Below are positions 1 to 7,851 of a DNA stretch of 64,000 nucleotides, piece after piece. The notes under the pieces were generated by a model. That model was not told the DNA's origin. It saw nothing but the letters and a program-made list of their open reading frames with translations, and did no database searches. Position numbers and translations under genes: made by a program. Position 1 is the first letter of the stretch; every line of letters starts with the position of its first letter. Source of the stretch: JABDPF01 sp036351055 (GTDB taxonomy: Bacteria > Pseudomonadota > Gammaproteobacteria > Xanthomonadales > SZUA-36); contig JAZBOH010000147.1 in the NCBI GenBank assembly GCA_036351055.1, forward strand, positions 1 through 64,000. The letters run 5' to 3'.

Positions 1-23
1 CGGCCGGCCCCTGGGACCGGCCG
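1..23 (-). terminator. Possible terminator hairpin cut by the window edge
   Basis: A perfect 7-bp inverted repeat (cggccgg at 1-7, ccggccg at 17-23) with a 9-nt loop lies just past the stop codon of the YdbL-like gene on the minus strand. A following T-tract, which would settle whether this is an intrinsic terminator, would lie outside the window. Confidence 0.3.
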
Positions 24-42
24 CGGTCAGTGATCGTCCGGA

Positions 43-642
43 TTATTTTTGCCGCCAACTGCCGTTGGACTGCTGGTAATACCAGCCGGGCCTGGCATTG
101 CGAATCCACTCCTGCGACCAGGTTTGTTGGATTTGCTGCTCCCACTCGGGGTGACCGTTTGCAACCGCGATTTCCCGGTAGACGGCCTTGCGGTCGCGGT
201 TTTCATCCGCCACAACGCTCTCCAGGTTGCGCCTTTCCTCAAGCGGGATGGCTGCCCGGTCCCGCACCGTCACCAGTCCGTCCGCGGTAAAACCAATGGC
301 GCCGGAATCAAACCAGTCGCCCAGGTGCTGTTGCTGGCGCGCGGCCATGCGTGACTTGATCGTGTTGATTTGCGGTGTATTGATCTTGAAGTCTGGCTGC
401 TGGGCCTGTGCGCTGGGAATGAAAAAATCCACCACGCCGGCGGCCGCCATGTAAATAATGCCGGCAGGCGGGTCCAGCGGGTCGAACAGTGAGCTTTCGT
501 CGTTTTGCTCTCCAAGCACTTCGCCAACAAATTTTTCGGCTGCCCGTTCCGCCTCCGCCGAGGGGAAATAGACATTGATCGTGACACAGGAAGCCACGAC
601 GGCCAGCGTGCAAACATACAACAGGGCTTTGAACTTGTTCAC
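43..642 (-). CDS. ydbL: YdbL-like DUF1318 lipoprotein
   Basis: Encodes 199 residues. The GTG at 642 was chosen because a GGAG ribosome binding site lies just upstream; the longer reading frame runs into ydbH. The first 19 residues are hydrophobic and end in a lipobox (VVASC), so the protein should be a lipoprotein. The C-terminal half, ending in a Trp-containing tail (NGSWRQK), matches the YdbL/DUF1318 family, whose E. coli member is a soluble periplasmic protein of about 108 residues that assists YdbH. Directly after the lipid-carrying Cys is a VTINVYFP strand, which recalls the small lipoprotein YnbE, the usual third member of the ydbH-ynbE-ydbL operon; no separate ynbE is seen. It lies 46 bp downstream of ydbH on the same strand. 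Confidence 0.8.
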   Translation of the reverse strand: MNKFKALLYVCTLAVVASCVTINVYFPSAEAERAAEKFVGEVLGEQNDESSLFDPLDPPAGIIYMAAAGVVDFFIPSAQAQQPDFKINTPQINTIKSRMAARQQQHLGDWFDSGAIGFTADGLVTVRDRAAIPLEERRNLESVVADENRDRKAVYREIAVANGHPEWEQQIQQTWSQEWIRNARPGWYYQQSNGSWRQK

Positions 643-688
643 CTGGTGCTCCGCATCCGTTTTGGGGGAAAACAATTCTACCAGAGTG

Positions 689-2737
689 TCAGCGCTCCGG
701 CGCTTCCCCGATCTGCACCGACTCGCCCTCGGCGATGGCTGACAGGTTGGCGACCATTTGCGGCCAGTCCACGCTTCGGTTCCATGCCCTGACGGTGATC
801 TTGGGTACACCGGCGCCTTCCAGCAGCAACACGCTGCTGCCGTCATCACTGACCCCCCTGACGTGACAGACATTGTTCTGCAGTCTGCAGCCCAGCCCCA
901 GGCGCCGGTACGAGAAATTGCTGAACATGCGCAAAATCGGGCCGGTCAGTGCTGCCGTGGCCCCGCCTCCACCGATCGACGTCAGGTTATTGACCGCCTG
1001 GCGGGAAATTGATCTTGAGCGCTCCTGCCGTTCCGGCGTACCGAGCCAGGCGTCGAATGCCACGGGGCGCCAGTCCAGCATCCGCAAGCCCGACACGTGG
1101 CCATCGACTCGCCCGATAATGCGCCCGAATTCGAACGTTTCGGTCAACTGCTCCAGGTCCAGGTCATGCATTTCGATGTTCGCCGAAAGACTCGGCAAGA
1201 CACCAAACAGGCGTTCCGCCCCCAGCTCGGTGATGGAAACCCTGCCGTTGAACACGTCGATCCGAACTTCGCCGTCAACTTCAAGGACACCGTTTTCAAG
1301 GCGCGCGCCCGGAATATGCCCGCTCAGCCGCCCGGAAAACAGCGGCCAGCCGAGGGCTTCGGTCATCTCCCGCATGTCGATTTCCGCCAGGCTGGCCTCC
1401 ATTTCGAAACGGGATTCTCCAGCCGCCACCGCGGGGCTGCCCGGCATGACGTACTTCAGCCTGTCCAGGCGAAGCCGCCCGCCCAGAACGGCCAGTTCCA
1501 GCGGCTGCAGCAGTGCAAATGCGCCTGGCTCGGCGTCCAGCCGCGCCGTTCCGGAGCCCAGGTTGATCCGTCCCAGCAACAGGCCAAGCCAGCTCAGCCG
1601 CGAGTCAAAGTCATGGTCTCCCGGGCGCAGGCTGGCGGCCAGGCCGGTCAATGCGAATCGGTTCTGGCTCACGTCGACCACACTGAGGTCAATGATTTCC
1701 AGGTCGCCCGAGTCGACAAGACCGGGTGCCAGTGTGCCGTTCCAATGGACTGCGCCGGTCACCTGCAGGCCGTCCAGGGTCCAGGCAGCCGCCAGTGGTT
1801 CGAAGTACCGCTGATATGCCCCCGGAAAATACAGGTCCAGCGAGGAAACAGTCACTTGCCAATCCCTGCCCTCCGGCAAAGACAGCCGGGCGTCAAGGCG
1901 CAGCGCGGCCTCGTCCCGCAGGCTGATTTTCGCACCGGCAACCCGGTTTTCCCGGAACTCGGGGAGCAGCCGGAATTGGAGCGCACCCTGGCCAAAGTTC
2001 GTGTAAAAATTATCGAGCAGCACCTCGCCGCCCGTCATGACGCCATCCAGGCTGACCGACAGCGGCTCGTCGAAGCGGATTTCCCCGTTCAGGTCGAGGC
2101 TCAGCCCTTCGGCGGCGAAACGCCCATCCGGTGAATCAAATGAAAACCCGGTCAGTGCAAAATCATAATCAACCCCCACCGGCCCCGCGTCAGGCTGCCG
2201 GTAGCGGATGCAGGCATCAACTTTGCCGGCCTTGATCCAGGCGGCCTGTTCCGGGAGGTGGTTGAGCGAGGCCAGAATTTCCATCGGCTGCGCCACCGTC
2301 AGCAGGCACAGGGAAGCGCCCTGTTTTCCCGTGCGCAGGTACCAGTCGGTTTCCACGGGCCCATAGCGCAGCATACCGTTGGCTTGCAGGCCCGTTTCCG
2401 GCAGCTGAAACGCATCGAGTTGACCGTCCAGCGAGACGCCTTCGTGCCTGAAACCGCCCGGGCTGTCTTCGAAGGCGGCGGACTGGAAGGTGAAACCGCC
2501 CGAAGCTTCCAGTCTGAAATCAACCCCGCTCAGTTTTCTGGAACCCAGTACGACCTGTGCCGCCGAAAAACGGATTTCGGGGAAGCTGCCGGGCGTGCCC
2601 GTGTCTGCCGCCAGGCCCGGCAGCGGCGTCAACGCGGCCATTGCCAACACCCCGGGCAACACGCCATACCCTGCCCGTAACCGGCACTTTGCCCGGAAGG
2701 CAAGCTGGGCTATGCTTTTGGCAAGGGGTTTTATCAT
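689..2737 (-). CDS. ydbH: YdbH-family AsmA-like intermembrane lipid transport protein
   Basis: About 682 residues from the ATG at 2737; an ATG at 2797 would give 702 but overlaps the divergent response-regulator start. An N-terminal hydrophobic segment followed by an Ala-rich cleavage-like site is a signal peptide or anchor. The body is long, beta-strand rich and repetitive, as in AsmA-like proteins that form hydrophobic grooves, and the C-terminal region matches the YdbH family. In E. coli, YdbH acts redundantly with TamB and YhdP in moving phospholipids from inner to outer membrane. The YdbL-like gene follows immediately, as in E. coli. The family call rests on overall pattern and neighbour; the start is uncertain because no strong ribosome binding site is visible. 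Confidence 0.75.
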   Translation of the reverse strand: MIKPLAKSIAQLAFRAKCRLRAGYGVLPGVLAMAALTPLPGLAADTGTPGSFPEIRFSAAQVVLGSRKLSGVDFRLEASGGFTFQSAAFEDSPGGFRHEGVSLDGQLDAFQLPETGLQANGMLRYGPVETDWYLRTGKQGASLCLLTVAQPMEILASLNHLPEQAAWIKAGKVDACIRYRQPDAGPVGVDYDFALTGFSFDSPDGRFAAEGLSLDLNGEIRFDEPLSVSLDGVMTGGEVLLDNFYTNFGQGALQFRLLPEFRENRVAGAKISLRDEAALRLDARLSLPEGRDWQVTVSSLDLYFPGAYQRYFEPLAAAWTLDGLQVTGAVHWNGTLAPGLVDSGDLEIIDLSVVDVSQNRFALTGLAASLRPGDHDFDSRLSWLGLLLGRINLGSGTARLDAEPGAFALLQPLELAVLGGRLRLDRLKYVMPGSPAVAAGESRFEMEASLAEIDMREMTEALGWPLFSGRLSGHIPGARLENGVLEVDGEVRIDVFNGRVSITELGAERLFGVLPSLSANIEMHDLDLEQLTETFEFGRIIGRVDGHVSGLRMLDWRPVAFDAWLGTPERQERSRSISRQAVNNLTSIGGGGATAALTGPILRMFSNFSYRRLGLGCRLQNNVCHVRGVSDDGSSVLLLEGAGVPKITVRAWNRSVDWPQMVANLSAIAEGESVQIGEAPER

Positions 2738-2786
2738 GGTCAGGGCTGTTTCTCTGGCGTCGCCATTTGCAAAAAAGGGGGGGCTC

Positions 2787-3455
2787 TTGTCAAACAAAAA
2801 CGCACCCGGTAAGCAGCGGGTTCTCGTGGTTGATGATCACGGCATCAGCCGCCGCTTTACGGTGGCAGCATTGCGGCAAAACAACTGCAGTGTCAAGGCT
2901 GCAGTGGGCGTTGCGGAGTCTGTCGACGAGGCCTGCGCATGGCTTCCGGAAGTCATTTTCACCGACTGGCACCTGGCCGATGGCCTTGGCGAAGACGTCG
3001 TAAGGGGCGTGCGCAACCGGTGGCCGCGCGACCAGGCCCTGCCCCGTTTTGTACTGATCACCGGGGAACCCCCCTGCGCATGCGGCGCGTTTGACCGCGT
3101 CCTGATCAAGCCCTGTGCAGCGGCAGCTCTCGCCGCTGAAACCAGAGCCGGCGTTCCAACTGCTGTAAAGGAAGCAGGTGATGAAAGCAGCCGTGAGATC
3201 CACCAACTGTTTGCGCAGGAACTCGAACGGAGACTGCCGGAACTCGATGCCCTTATCGCCGACGGCCGGACCCGCGATGCGGCATCGATTTCACATCAAC
3301 TGATTGCTTCAAGCGCGATGTGCGGGCAGCAACGGCTGGCAGCGGCTTTCCGCGCCCTCGATTCGGCCTGTCGTGAACAGGCAGGGGCAGATACACTGGC
3401 GCAGCGCTGGTCAAACCTGGCCGCGCTGGCGCGCGACTACCTCGCCGGCATCTAG
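2787..3455 (+). CDS. Response regulator with C-terminal Hpt-like domain
   Basis: Encodes 222 residues from a TTG at 2787 preceded by a long purine-rich ribosome binding site (aaaaaagggggg); an in-frame ATG at 2736 is the alternative. Residues 10-125 form a receiver domain: acidic pair D16-D17, phosphoacceptor D60 (FTDWHL), T92 and K108 (LIKP) are all present. Residues 135-215 resemble a histidine phosphotransfer helix bundle with H170, but the usual Lys-Gly after the His (HxLKG) is replaced by HQLIAS. There is no DNA-binding output domain, so it probably passes or stores phosphate within a multi-component relay. No kinase gene is adjacent. It is divergent from ydbH and overlaps the end of pdxJ by 4 bp. 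Confidence 0.75.
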   Translation: MSNKNAPGKQRVLVVDDHGISRRFTVAALRQNNCSVKAAVGVAESVDEACAWLPEVIFTDWHLADGLGEDVVRGVRNRWPRDQALPRFVLITGEPPCACGAFDRVLIKPCAAAALAAETRAGVPTAVKEAGDESSREIHQLFAQELERRLPELDALIADGRTRDAASISHQLIASSAMCGQQRLAAAFRALDSACREQAGADTLAQRWSNLAALARDYLAGI

Positions 3456-4207
3456 GGCCTGATGACGCCAGGAGGCCCCTGGTCCGCCCGGATAGCATGG
3501 GCCATCTCGCGCACCGCGGCCTCGAACCCGACAAAAAGCGCGCGGGCGACGATCGAATGCCCGATGTTCAATTCCGTCATGTAAGGCAGGCGCGCAACGG
3601 GCGCGACGTTTTCCAGGTTCAGGCCGTGACCGGCATTGATCTGCAACCCCAGGCCGTGCCCAAAGTGGCAGGCCTCGCGCAAGCGGTCAAACTCGACCTC
3701 CCGGTCGGTTCCCGCGGCATCCGCGTATGCACCCGTGTGCAATTCAACGACCGGGGCGCCCGCATCACTTGCCGCCTGCAACTGCGCCCGGTCCGGATCG
3801 ATAAACAGGGAGACACGTATCCCCGCCGCGCCCAGACGGGACACGGCATCGGCGATTCCAACGGGGTTCGCCGTGACGTCCAACCCGCCCTCTGTGGTCA
3901 ACTCTTCCCTTTTCTCGGGCACCAGGCAAACATCGGAAGGACGGCGCTTGATCGCAATCGCCAGCATCTCCTCGGTCACCGCCATTTCCAGGTTGATCCG
4001 CGTACCCTCCCGCTGACACAGCAGGCGGACGTCCTCATCCTGGATATGCCGGCGGTCCTCCCGCAGGTGGATCGTGATGGCGTCGGCGCCACCCCTCTCG
4101 GCCAGGTCAACGGCCTTGATCACCGAAGGATAATCCGTGCCCCGCGCTTCCCGGACCGTGGCAACGTGGTCGACATTCACGCCAAGAAGAACCTGGTTTT
4201 TCATCAT
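3452..4207 (-). CDS. pdxJ: Pyridoxine 5'-phosphate synthase
   Basis: Encodes 251 residues, close to the usual 240-250. PdxJ condenses 3-amino-2-oxopropyl phosphate with 1-deoxyxylulose 5-phosphate to make pyridoxine 5'-phosphate in vitamin B6 synthesis. Family motifs are clear: the N-terminal strand LLGVNVDHVATVREARG, the HLREDRRHI segment and the C-terminal INAGHGLN loop. The ATG at 4207 was chosen because a GAGAG ribosome binding site sits at proper distance; a TTG two codons upstream is less likely. It starts 2 bp after recO and closes the conserved lepA-lepB-rnc-era-recO-pdxJ order. It converges with the response regulator, overlapping it by 4 bp. Confidence 0.97.
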   Translation of the reverse strand: MMKNQVLLGVNVDHVATVREARGTDYPSVIKAVDLAERGGADAITIHLREDRRHIQDEDVRLLCQREGTRINLEMAVTEEMLAIAIKRRPSDVCLVPEKREELTTEGGLDVTANPVGIADAVSRLGAAGIRVSLFIDPDRAQLQAASDAGAPVVELHTGAYADAAGTDREVEFDRLREACHFGHGLGLQINAGHGLNLENVAPVARLPYMTELNIGHSIVARALFVGFEAAVREMAHAIRADQGPPGVIRP

Positions 4208-4209
4208 TA

Positions 4210-4911
4210 TCAACTCTCGTAAAACAGTGACTGCGACTTCAAAGGCCGGTCACCGAGGTAGCAGGTAATCAGCCGGCGCATCAGCAATTTCAGTTCACGC
4301 TGGTGCTGCGGCCCTATGTCCCCGGATTGTAGCGCCAGCAGGGCCTCACCGGAAACCAATTGATCGTCCTTCGCACCGGTTTTTTCACGCCGCACCGGTC
4401 CGGATTCCGGCACATACTGGTACCAGGCCTGCGGCAACACGGCGTCACCGGAGCCCTGTTCGCGGTCCAGTTGCATGCCGAAACCCGCCGCCTCGAGCAG
4501 GTGTTTTTCAAACAGGCGTAAAGGGGGTTGTGCTGATTCGCCGCCCGCCAGCGCGCCCAGCAACTGCCGGTATCGTTCGAATAACCGGGGGTGGGGATCG
4601 GAGCGTTGCAGAAAACGCATCAGCAGTTCATTGGCGTAAATACCGCAAAACAGGGCCTCGGCGACGAGTGACGGCGGAGAGGCCACCTGGTCAGCACCGG
4701 TCAGCGTGCCCATTTCACCGCGCTGGTTCCAGCCCAGTAGCAGGGGCCGGAACGGCTGCAGCATGTTCTTCCAGCGCGACCTGGCACCCCGCGCCCCGCG
4801 CGCAACCAGCGCAACCCGCCCTTGCTCCCGGCTGAACGCCTCCAGGATCAAACTGGTTTCACGGTAGTGCCGTGTGTGCAGTATATAGGCAGGTTCTAAG
4901 GAATAACGCAC
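4210..4911 (-). CDS. recO: DNA repair protein RecO
   Basis: Encodes 233 residues (E. coli RecO 242). RecO binds single-stranded DNA and SSB and, with RecR, loads RecA at gaps. The N-terminal YILHTRHYRETSLILEAFSREQGRVALVARGARG is the hallmark OB-fold start of the family. The GTG at 4911 gives the family-typical MRYSLEPAY start; the preceding TTG at 4914 is possible, and no strong ribosome binding site separates them. It lies between era and pdxJ, a position conserved in many gammaproteobacteria. Confidence 0.95.
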   Translation of the reverse strand: MRYSLEPAYILHTRHYRETSLILEAFSREQGRVALVARGARGARSRWKNMLQPFRPLLLGWNQRGEMGTLTGADQVASPPSLVAEALFCGIYANELLMRFLQRSDPHPRLFERYRQLLGALAGGESAQPPLRLFEKHLLEAAGFGMQLDREQGSGDAVLPQAWYQYVPESGPVRREKTGAKDDQLVSGEALLALQSGDIGPQHQRELKLLMRRLITCYLGDRPLKSQSLFYES

Positions 4912-4960
4912 CAAAATATCAACCCGGTCGCAATGGAATGCCGCTGGCCGTGAAACACGC

Positions 4961-5860
4961 TCAATCCTCGTAGCCGAACTGTTTCAGGGCGCGCACATTG
5001 TCTGACCAGTCCTTGCTCACCTTGACCCAGGTGCGCAGGTAGATTTTTTCCTCGAACAATTCCTGCAAGGCATGCCGGGCGCGGGTACCGACCTGCTTGA
5101 GCACGTCGCCGCCTTTACCGATCACGATCTCTTTCTGACGTTCCCGTTCCACCCAGATAATGGCGCCGATCCGCAGCACACCCTTGTCCCGCTTGAACTC
5201 CTCGATTTCAACGGTCAGCGAGTACGGCACTTCCTGGTGCAGGCGCAGCATCAGTTGTTCACGCACCAGTTCGGCCGCCAGGAAACGCTCGCTGCGATCC
5301 GTGAATTGCTCTTCGTCAAAAAATGGTCTTGAAAACGGCAGGGATTCGAATACCCGGTTTTCAAGGTCATCCACACCGTCACCCGACTTCGCCGCCACCA
5401 GCAGTACCTGCGAAAAACGGTCACTTTGCGCCTCCTTGTCCAGGAAGCCAAGCAACCGGGTCTTGTCAGGAACCAGGTCGATCTTGTTGACCACTAGGAT
5501 CACGGGAACATCTACCGATTTGAGCGAACGCACGACGTGCTCGTCCTGTTTGGTCCAGCGCCCGGCCTCGACCAGGAACAAGACCAGGTCGACGTCCTGG
5601 AACGACGCACGCGCAATGCGGTTCATGTATCGGTTCAACGCTTTTTTCGCCGCCAGGTGGATACCCGGCGTATCGATATAAATAACCTGGCCGCGTTCGG
5701 TGGTCTTGATACCCGCAATCTGCTGCCGCGTGGTTTGCGGCTTGGCCGTCACAATGCTCAGCTTTTGGCCGAGAATCCGGTTCATTAGCGTGGATTTACC
5801 GACGTTTGGGCGTCCGATCAGCGCCACGTATCCGCAGCGGTATTGCTCTTCCGGGGTCAT
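4961..5860 (-). CDS. era: GTPase Era
   Basis: Encodes 299 residues. Era is an essential GTPase that binds the 3' end of 16S rRNA and helps mature the 30S subunit. The G1 loop GRPNVGKST is at residues 16-24, followed by DTPG (G3) and NKID (G4); the C-terminal KH domain has an IGKGGDVLKQVG loop. The ATG at 5860 was preferred over a GTG nine bases upstream because it has an AGGTGG ribosome binding site that overlaps the rnc stop codon, implying translational coupling with rnc. Confidence 0.97.
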   Translation of the reverse strand: MTPEEQYRCGYVALIGRPNVGKSTLMNRILGQKLSIVTAKPQTTRQQIAGIKTTERGQVIYIDTPGIHLAAKKALNRYMNRIARASFQDVDLVLFLVEAGRWTKQDEHVVRSLKSVDVPVILVVNKIDLVPDKTRLLGFLDKEAQSDRFSQVLLVAAKSGDGVDDLENRVFESLPFSRPFFDEEQFTDRSERFLAAELVREQLMLRLHQEVPYSLTVEIEEFKRDKGVLRIGAIIWVERERQKEIVIGKGGDVLKQVGTRARHALQELFEEKIYLRTWVKVSKDWSDNVRALKQFGYED

Positions 5861-5861
5861 T

Positions 5862-6530
5862 TTATCCACCTGCTGTCACCAACTGCTTGAGTATCTTCTC
5901 GGCCGCCGCCTGTTCCGCGGCGCTTCTGCTGCTGCCCTGTGCTTCGCTGATCATGCCGTCTTCGAGCGCGCAGGAAACATGGAAGGTCTTGGCGTGGGCC
6001 GCGCCTTCCTCGAACTCCAGGCTGTAAACCGGCAGGGGCCGCCCCCTGCCCTGCAACCACTCCTGCAGACGCGTTTTCGGATCCTTGAGTTGATCGACCG
6101 AGGGCAACTCCTCGATCAGTCTCGCGAAGCGCTCATGGATGACCTGACGGCACGCTTCGAAACCGCCGTCGAGATAAATGGCGCCGAGCAGGGCTTCAAA
6201 CGAGTCGGCGAGAATGGAGGTGTTGCGGAAGCCACCCGACTTCATCACACCCGGCTCCATCATGATCTGTCGCCCCAGGTCCATTTCCCGCGCAATTTTC
6301 GCCAACGTGGTTCCGCGCACGAGGCGGGCCCTCATCTTGGTGAGGTCCCCCTCACTGGCGCGGGGATGCAGTTCAAAAAGGCGGGACGAGATGACCATGC
6401 CCAGCACGCTATCGCCGAGAAACTCGAGACGCTCGTTGTTGCCCGAACCGATGCTGCGGTGGGTCAGCGCTTCTTCCAGAAGCCGGGGATCCTCGAAGCG
6501 GTAGTCAATCCCGGCAACGGAATCTTTCAA
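5862..6530 (-). CDS. rnc: Ribonuclease III
   Basis: Encodes 222 residues. RNase III cuts double-stranded RNA, including the rRNA precursor. The catalytic signature NERLEFLGDSVLGM is near residue 37, the second acidic cluster is in DSFEALLGAIYLDGG, and a C-terminal double-stranded RNA-binding domain covers about the last 70 residues. It sits directly upstream of era (stop and start nearly overlap) and 5 bp downstream of the DUF4845 gene. Confidence 0.97.
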   Translation of the reverse strand: MKDSVAGIDYRFEDPRLLEEALTHRSIGSGNNERLEFLGDSVLGMVISSRLFELHPRASEGDLTKMRARLVRGTTLAKIAREMDLGRQIMMEPGVMKSGGFRNTSILADSFEALLGAIYLDGGFEACRQVIHERFARLIEELPSVDQLKDPKTRLQEWLQGRGRPLPVYSLEFEEGAAHAKTFHVSCALEDGMISEAQGSSRSAAEQAAAEKILKQLVTAGG

Positions 6531-6535
6531 TTTTG

Positions 6536-6904
6536 CTACTTCAGGACGACGGATTTGTCGAACACGCCCACGATTTCAATATTGCCGAGGAAGGGTTTAC
6601 GCACTTCGTAAGCGACCTGGACCGTCACCCCGACGCTCTTCTTGGAAATCCTGATATCGTCATTGGTGATGTTGTTGCTCGCATAGCTGGCCCACAGGCT
6701 GTTTTGGATACTCTGCTTGATTTTCTGTGGCGTCAGATTCTTCGATGCAGGATCGTCTTCCAGCTTGGACAGCGCATTTCCCAGGGCATGGTACTCCAGG
6801 TACATCGGCACGACTCGCATTCCGGCGTAGGCGAAAAACAGCACCACGCACAGCACGATGAGAAATCCAATCAGGGTCAGACCGCTTTCTTTGCGAATGT
6901 TCAT
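6536..6904 (-). CDS. DUF4845 single-span membrane protein
   Basis: Encodes 122 residues from the ATG at 6904, which has an AAGGTG ribosome binding site; an ATG five codons upstream also exists. The N-terminus (KESGLTLIGFLIVLCVVLFFAYAG) resembles a type IV pilin-like N-methylation site and helix, and the rest is a small soluble domain. The DUF4845 family regularly sits between lepB and rnc in Pseudomonas and relatives, as here. Function is unknown; location next to signal peptidase and the pilin-like N-terminus suggest an inner-membrane protein with periplasmic domain. Confidence 0.85.
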   Translation of the reverse strand: MNIRKESGLTLIGFLIVLCVVLFFAYAGMRVVPMYLEYHALGNALSKLEDDPASKNLTPQKIKQSIQNSLWASYASNNITNDDIRISKKSVGVTVQVAYEVRKPFLGNIEIVGVFDKSVVLK

Positions 6905-7042
6905 TTCAATCACCTTCATCCTTGTTTGGGAAGATCAAAGCCAACCTGGAACAACCCGGCTCGCCGTCCAGCATCACCATTCATTTGCAAGACCCGGATA
7001 CTATAGCGCTTTTGGTAGCAGGATCAATTGTTTGCTCCTGCA

Positions 7043-7843
7043 TCAATGGATTCCATCACCGATACGCGACAAGTCGCCGCAGCCTTTCTTGTAATCGAAA
7101 TTGAGCCAGATACCCACTGCCCGCCCCATCAGGTGGTCCTCCGGAACGAAGCCCCACTCGCGGCTGTCATTGCTGCGATCACGATTGTCGCCCATGACGA
7201 AATAGTGACCCTCCGGCACCGTCCAGCGGTCGTCCCGGCCACGCGAACGCGTGTGGACCAGGATGTCGTGGCTTACCTCACCGAGGGTCTCGAGGATACG
7301 CAAGGCGTCAGAAGCCGGAGTCGAACACTTCACGTCCTTGCTGCTGTAGAACCCCTGTTCCTGCATCGCGACTCTCTCACCGTTGATGAACAATTCCTTG
7401 TTGCGGTAGGTGATCGTGTCGCCGGGCAAGCCCACCAGCCGCTTGATGAAATTGACCCGCGGGTCCACCGGGTACCGGAAGACGACAACATCGCCACGTT
7501 CCGGTTCGCCGATGTCCAGGAACTTGGTATGGGTGACCGGCAAGCGCAGACCATAGGTGTACTTGTTGACGAGTATGAAGTCACCCACGAGCAGCGTCGG
7601 GATCATCGACCCGGAGGGGATTTTGAAGGGTTCGAACATGAAGGAACGGAACACCAGGACGATGAGCAGGATCGGGAACAGCGACCGGGCGTACTCGATG
7701 ACCACGGGTTCGCGCGCCTGTTCGATCTTGTCCTGCACCGCACGGTCCATCCTGCGGCGTTTGAAAAACAGCACATCGATCATCCATATCAGGCCAGACA
7801 GGCCCGTCAGCAGGACCAACAACAGCGAAAAATCGGGTTTCAT
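7043..7843 (-). CDS. lepB: Signal peptidase I
   Basis: Encodes 266 residues. LepB removes signal peptides from exported proteins at the periplasmic face of the inner membrane. Two N-terminal membrane segments are separated by a charged loop (FFKRRRMD). The catalytic Ser is in PSGSMIPTLLVGDFILVNK, the catalytic Lys in FIKRLVGLPGD, and box E is MGDNRDRSNDSREWGFV. It starts 8 bp after lepA, in the usual lepA-lepB order. The 123-bp gap before the DUF4845 gene shows no gene. Confidence 0.97.
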   Translation of the reverse strand: MKPDFSLLLVLLTGLSGLIWMIDVLFFKRRRMDRAVQDKIEQAREPVVIEYARSLFPILLIVLVFRSFMFEPFKIPSGSMIPTLLVGDFILVNKYTYGLRLPVTHTKFLDIGEPERGDVVVFRYPVDPRVNFIKRLVGLPGDTITYRNKELFINGERVAMQEQGFYSSKDVKCSTPASDALRILETLGEVSHDILVHTRSRGRDDRWTVPEGHYFVMGDNRDRSNDSREWGFVPEDHLMGRAVGIWLNFDYKKGCGDLSRIGDGIH

Positions 7844-7851
7844 CGGACCAT

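Noticed and set aside
1097..2134. Long open frames antisense to ydbH (for example a 345-codon frame)
   Set aside because: GC-rich coding DNA opens such frames on the other strand; they lack ribosome binding sites and any recognisable motif, while the ydbH frame has a signal peptide and family match.
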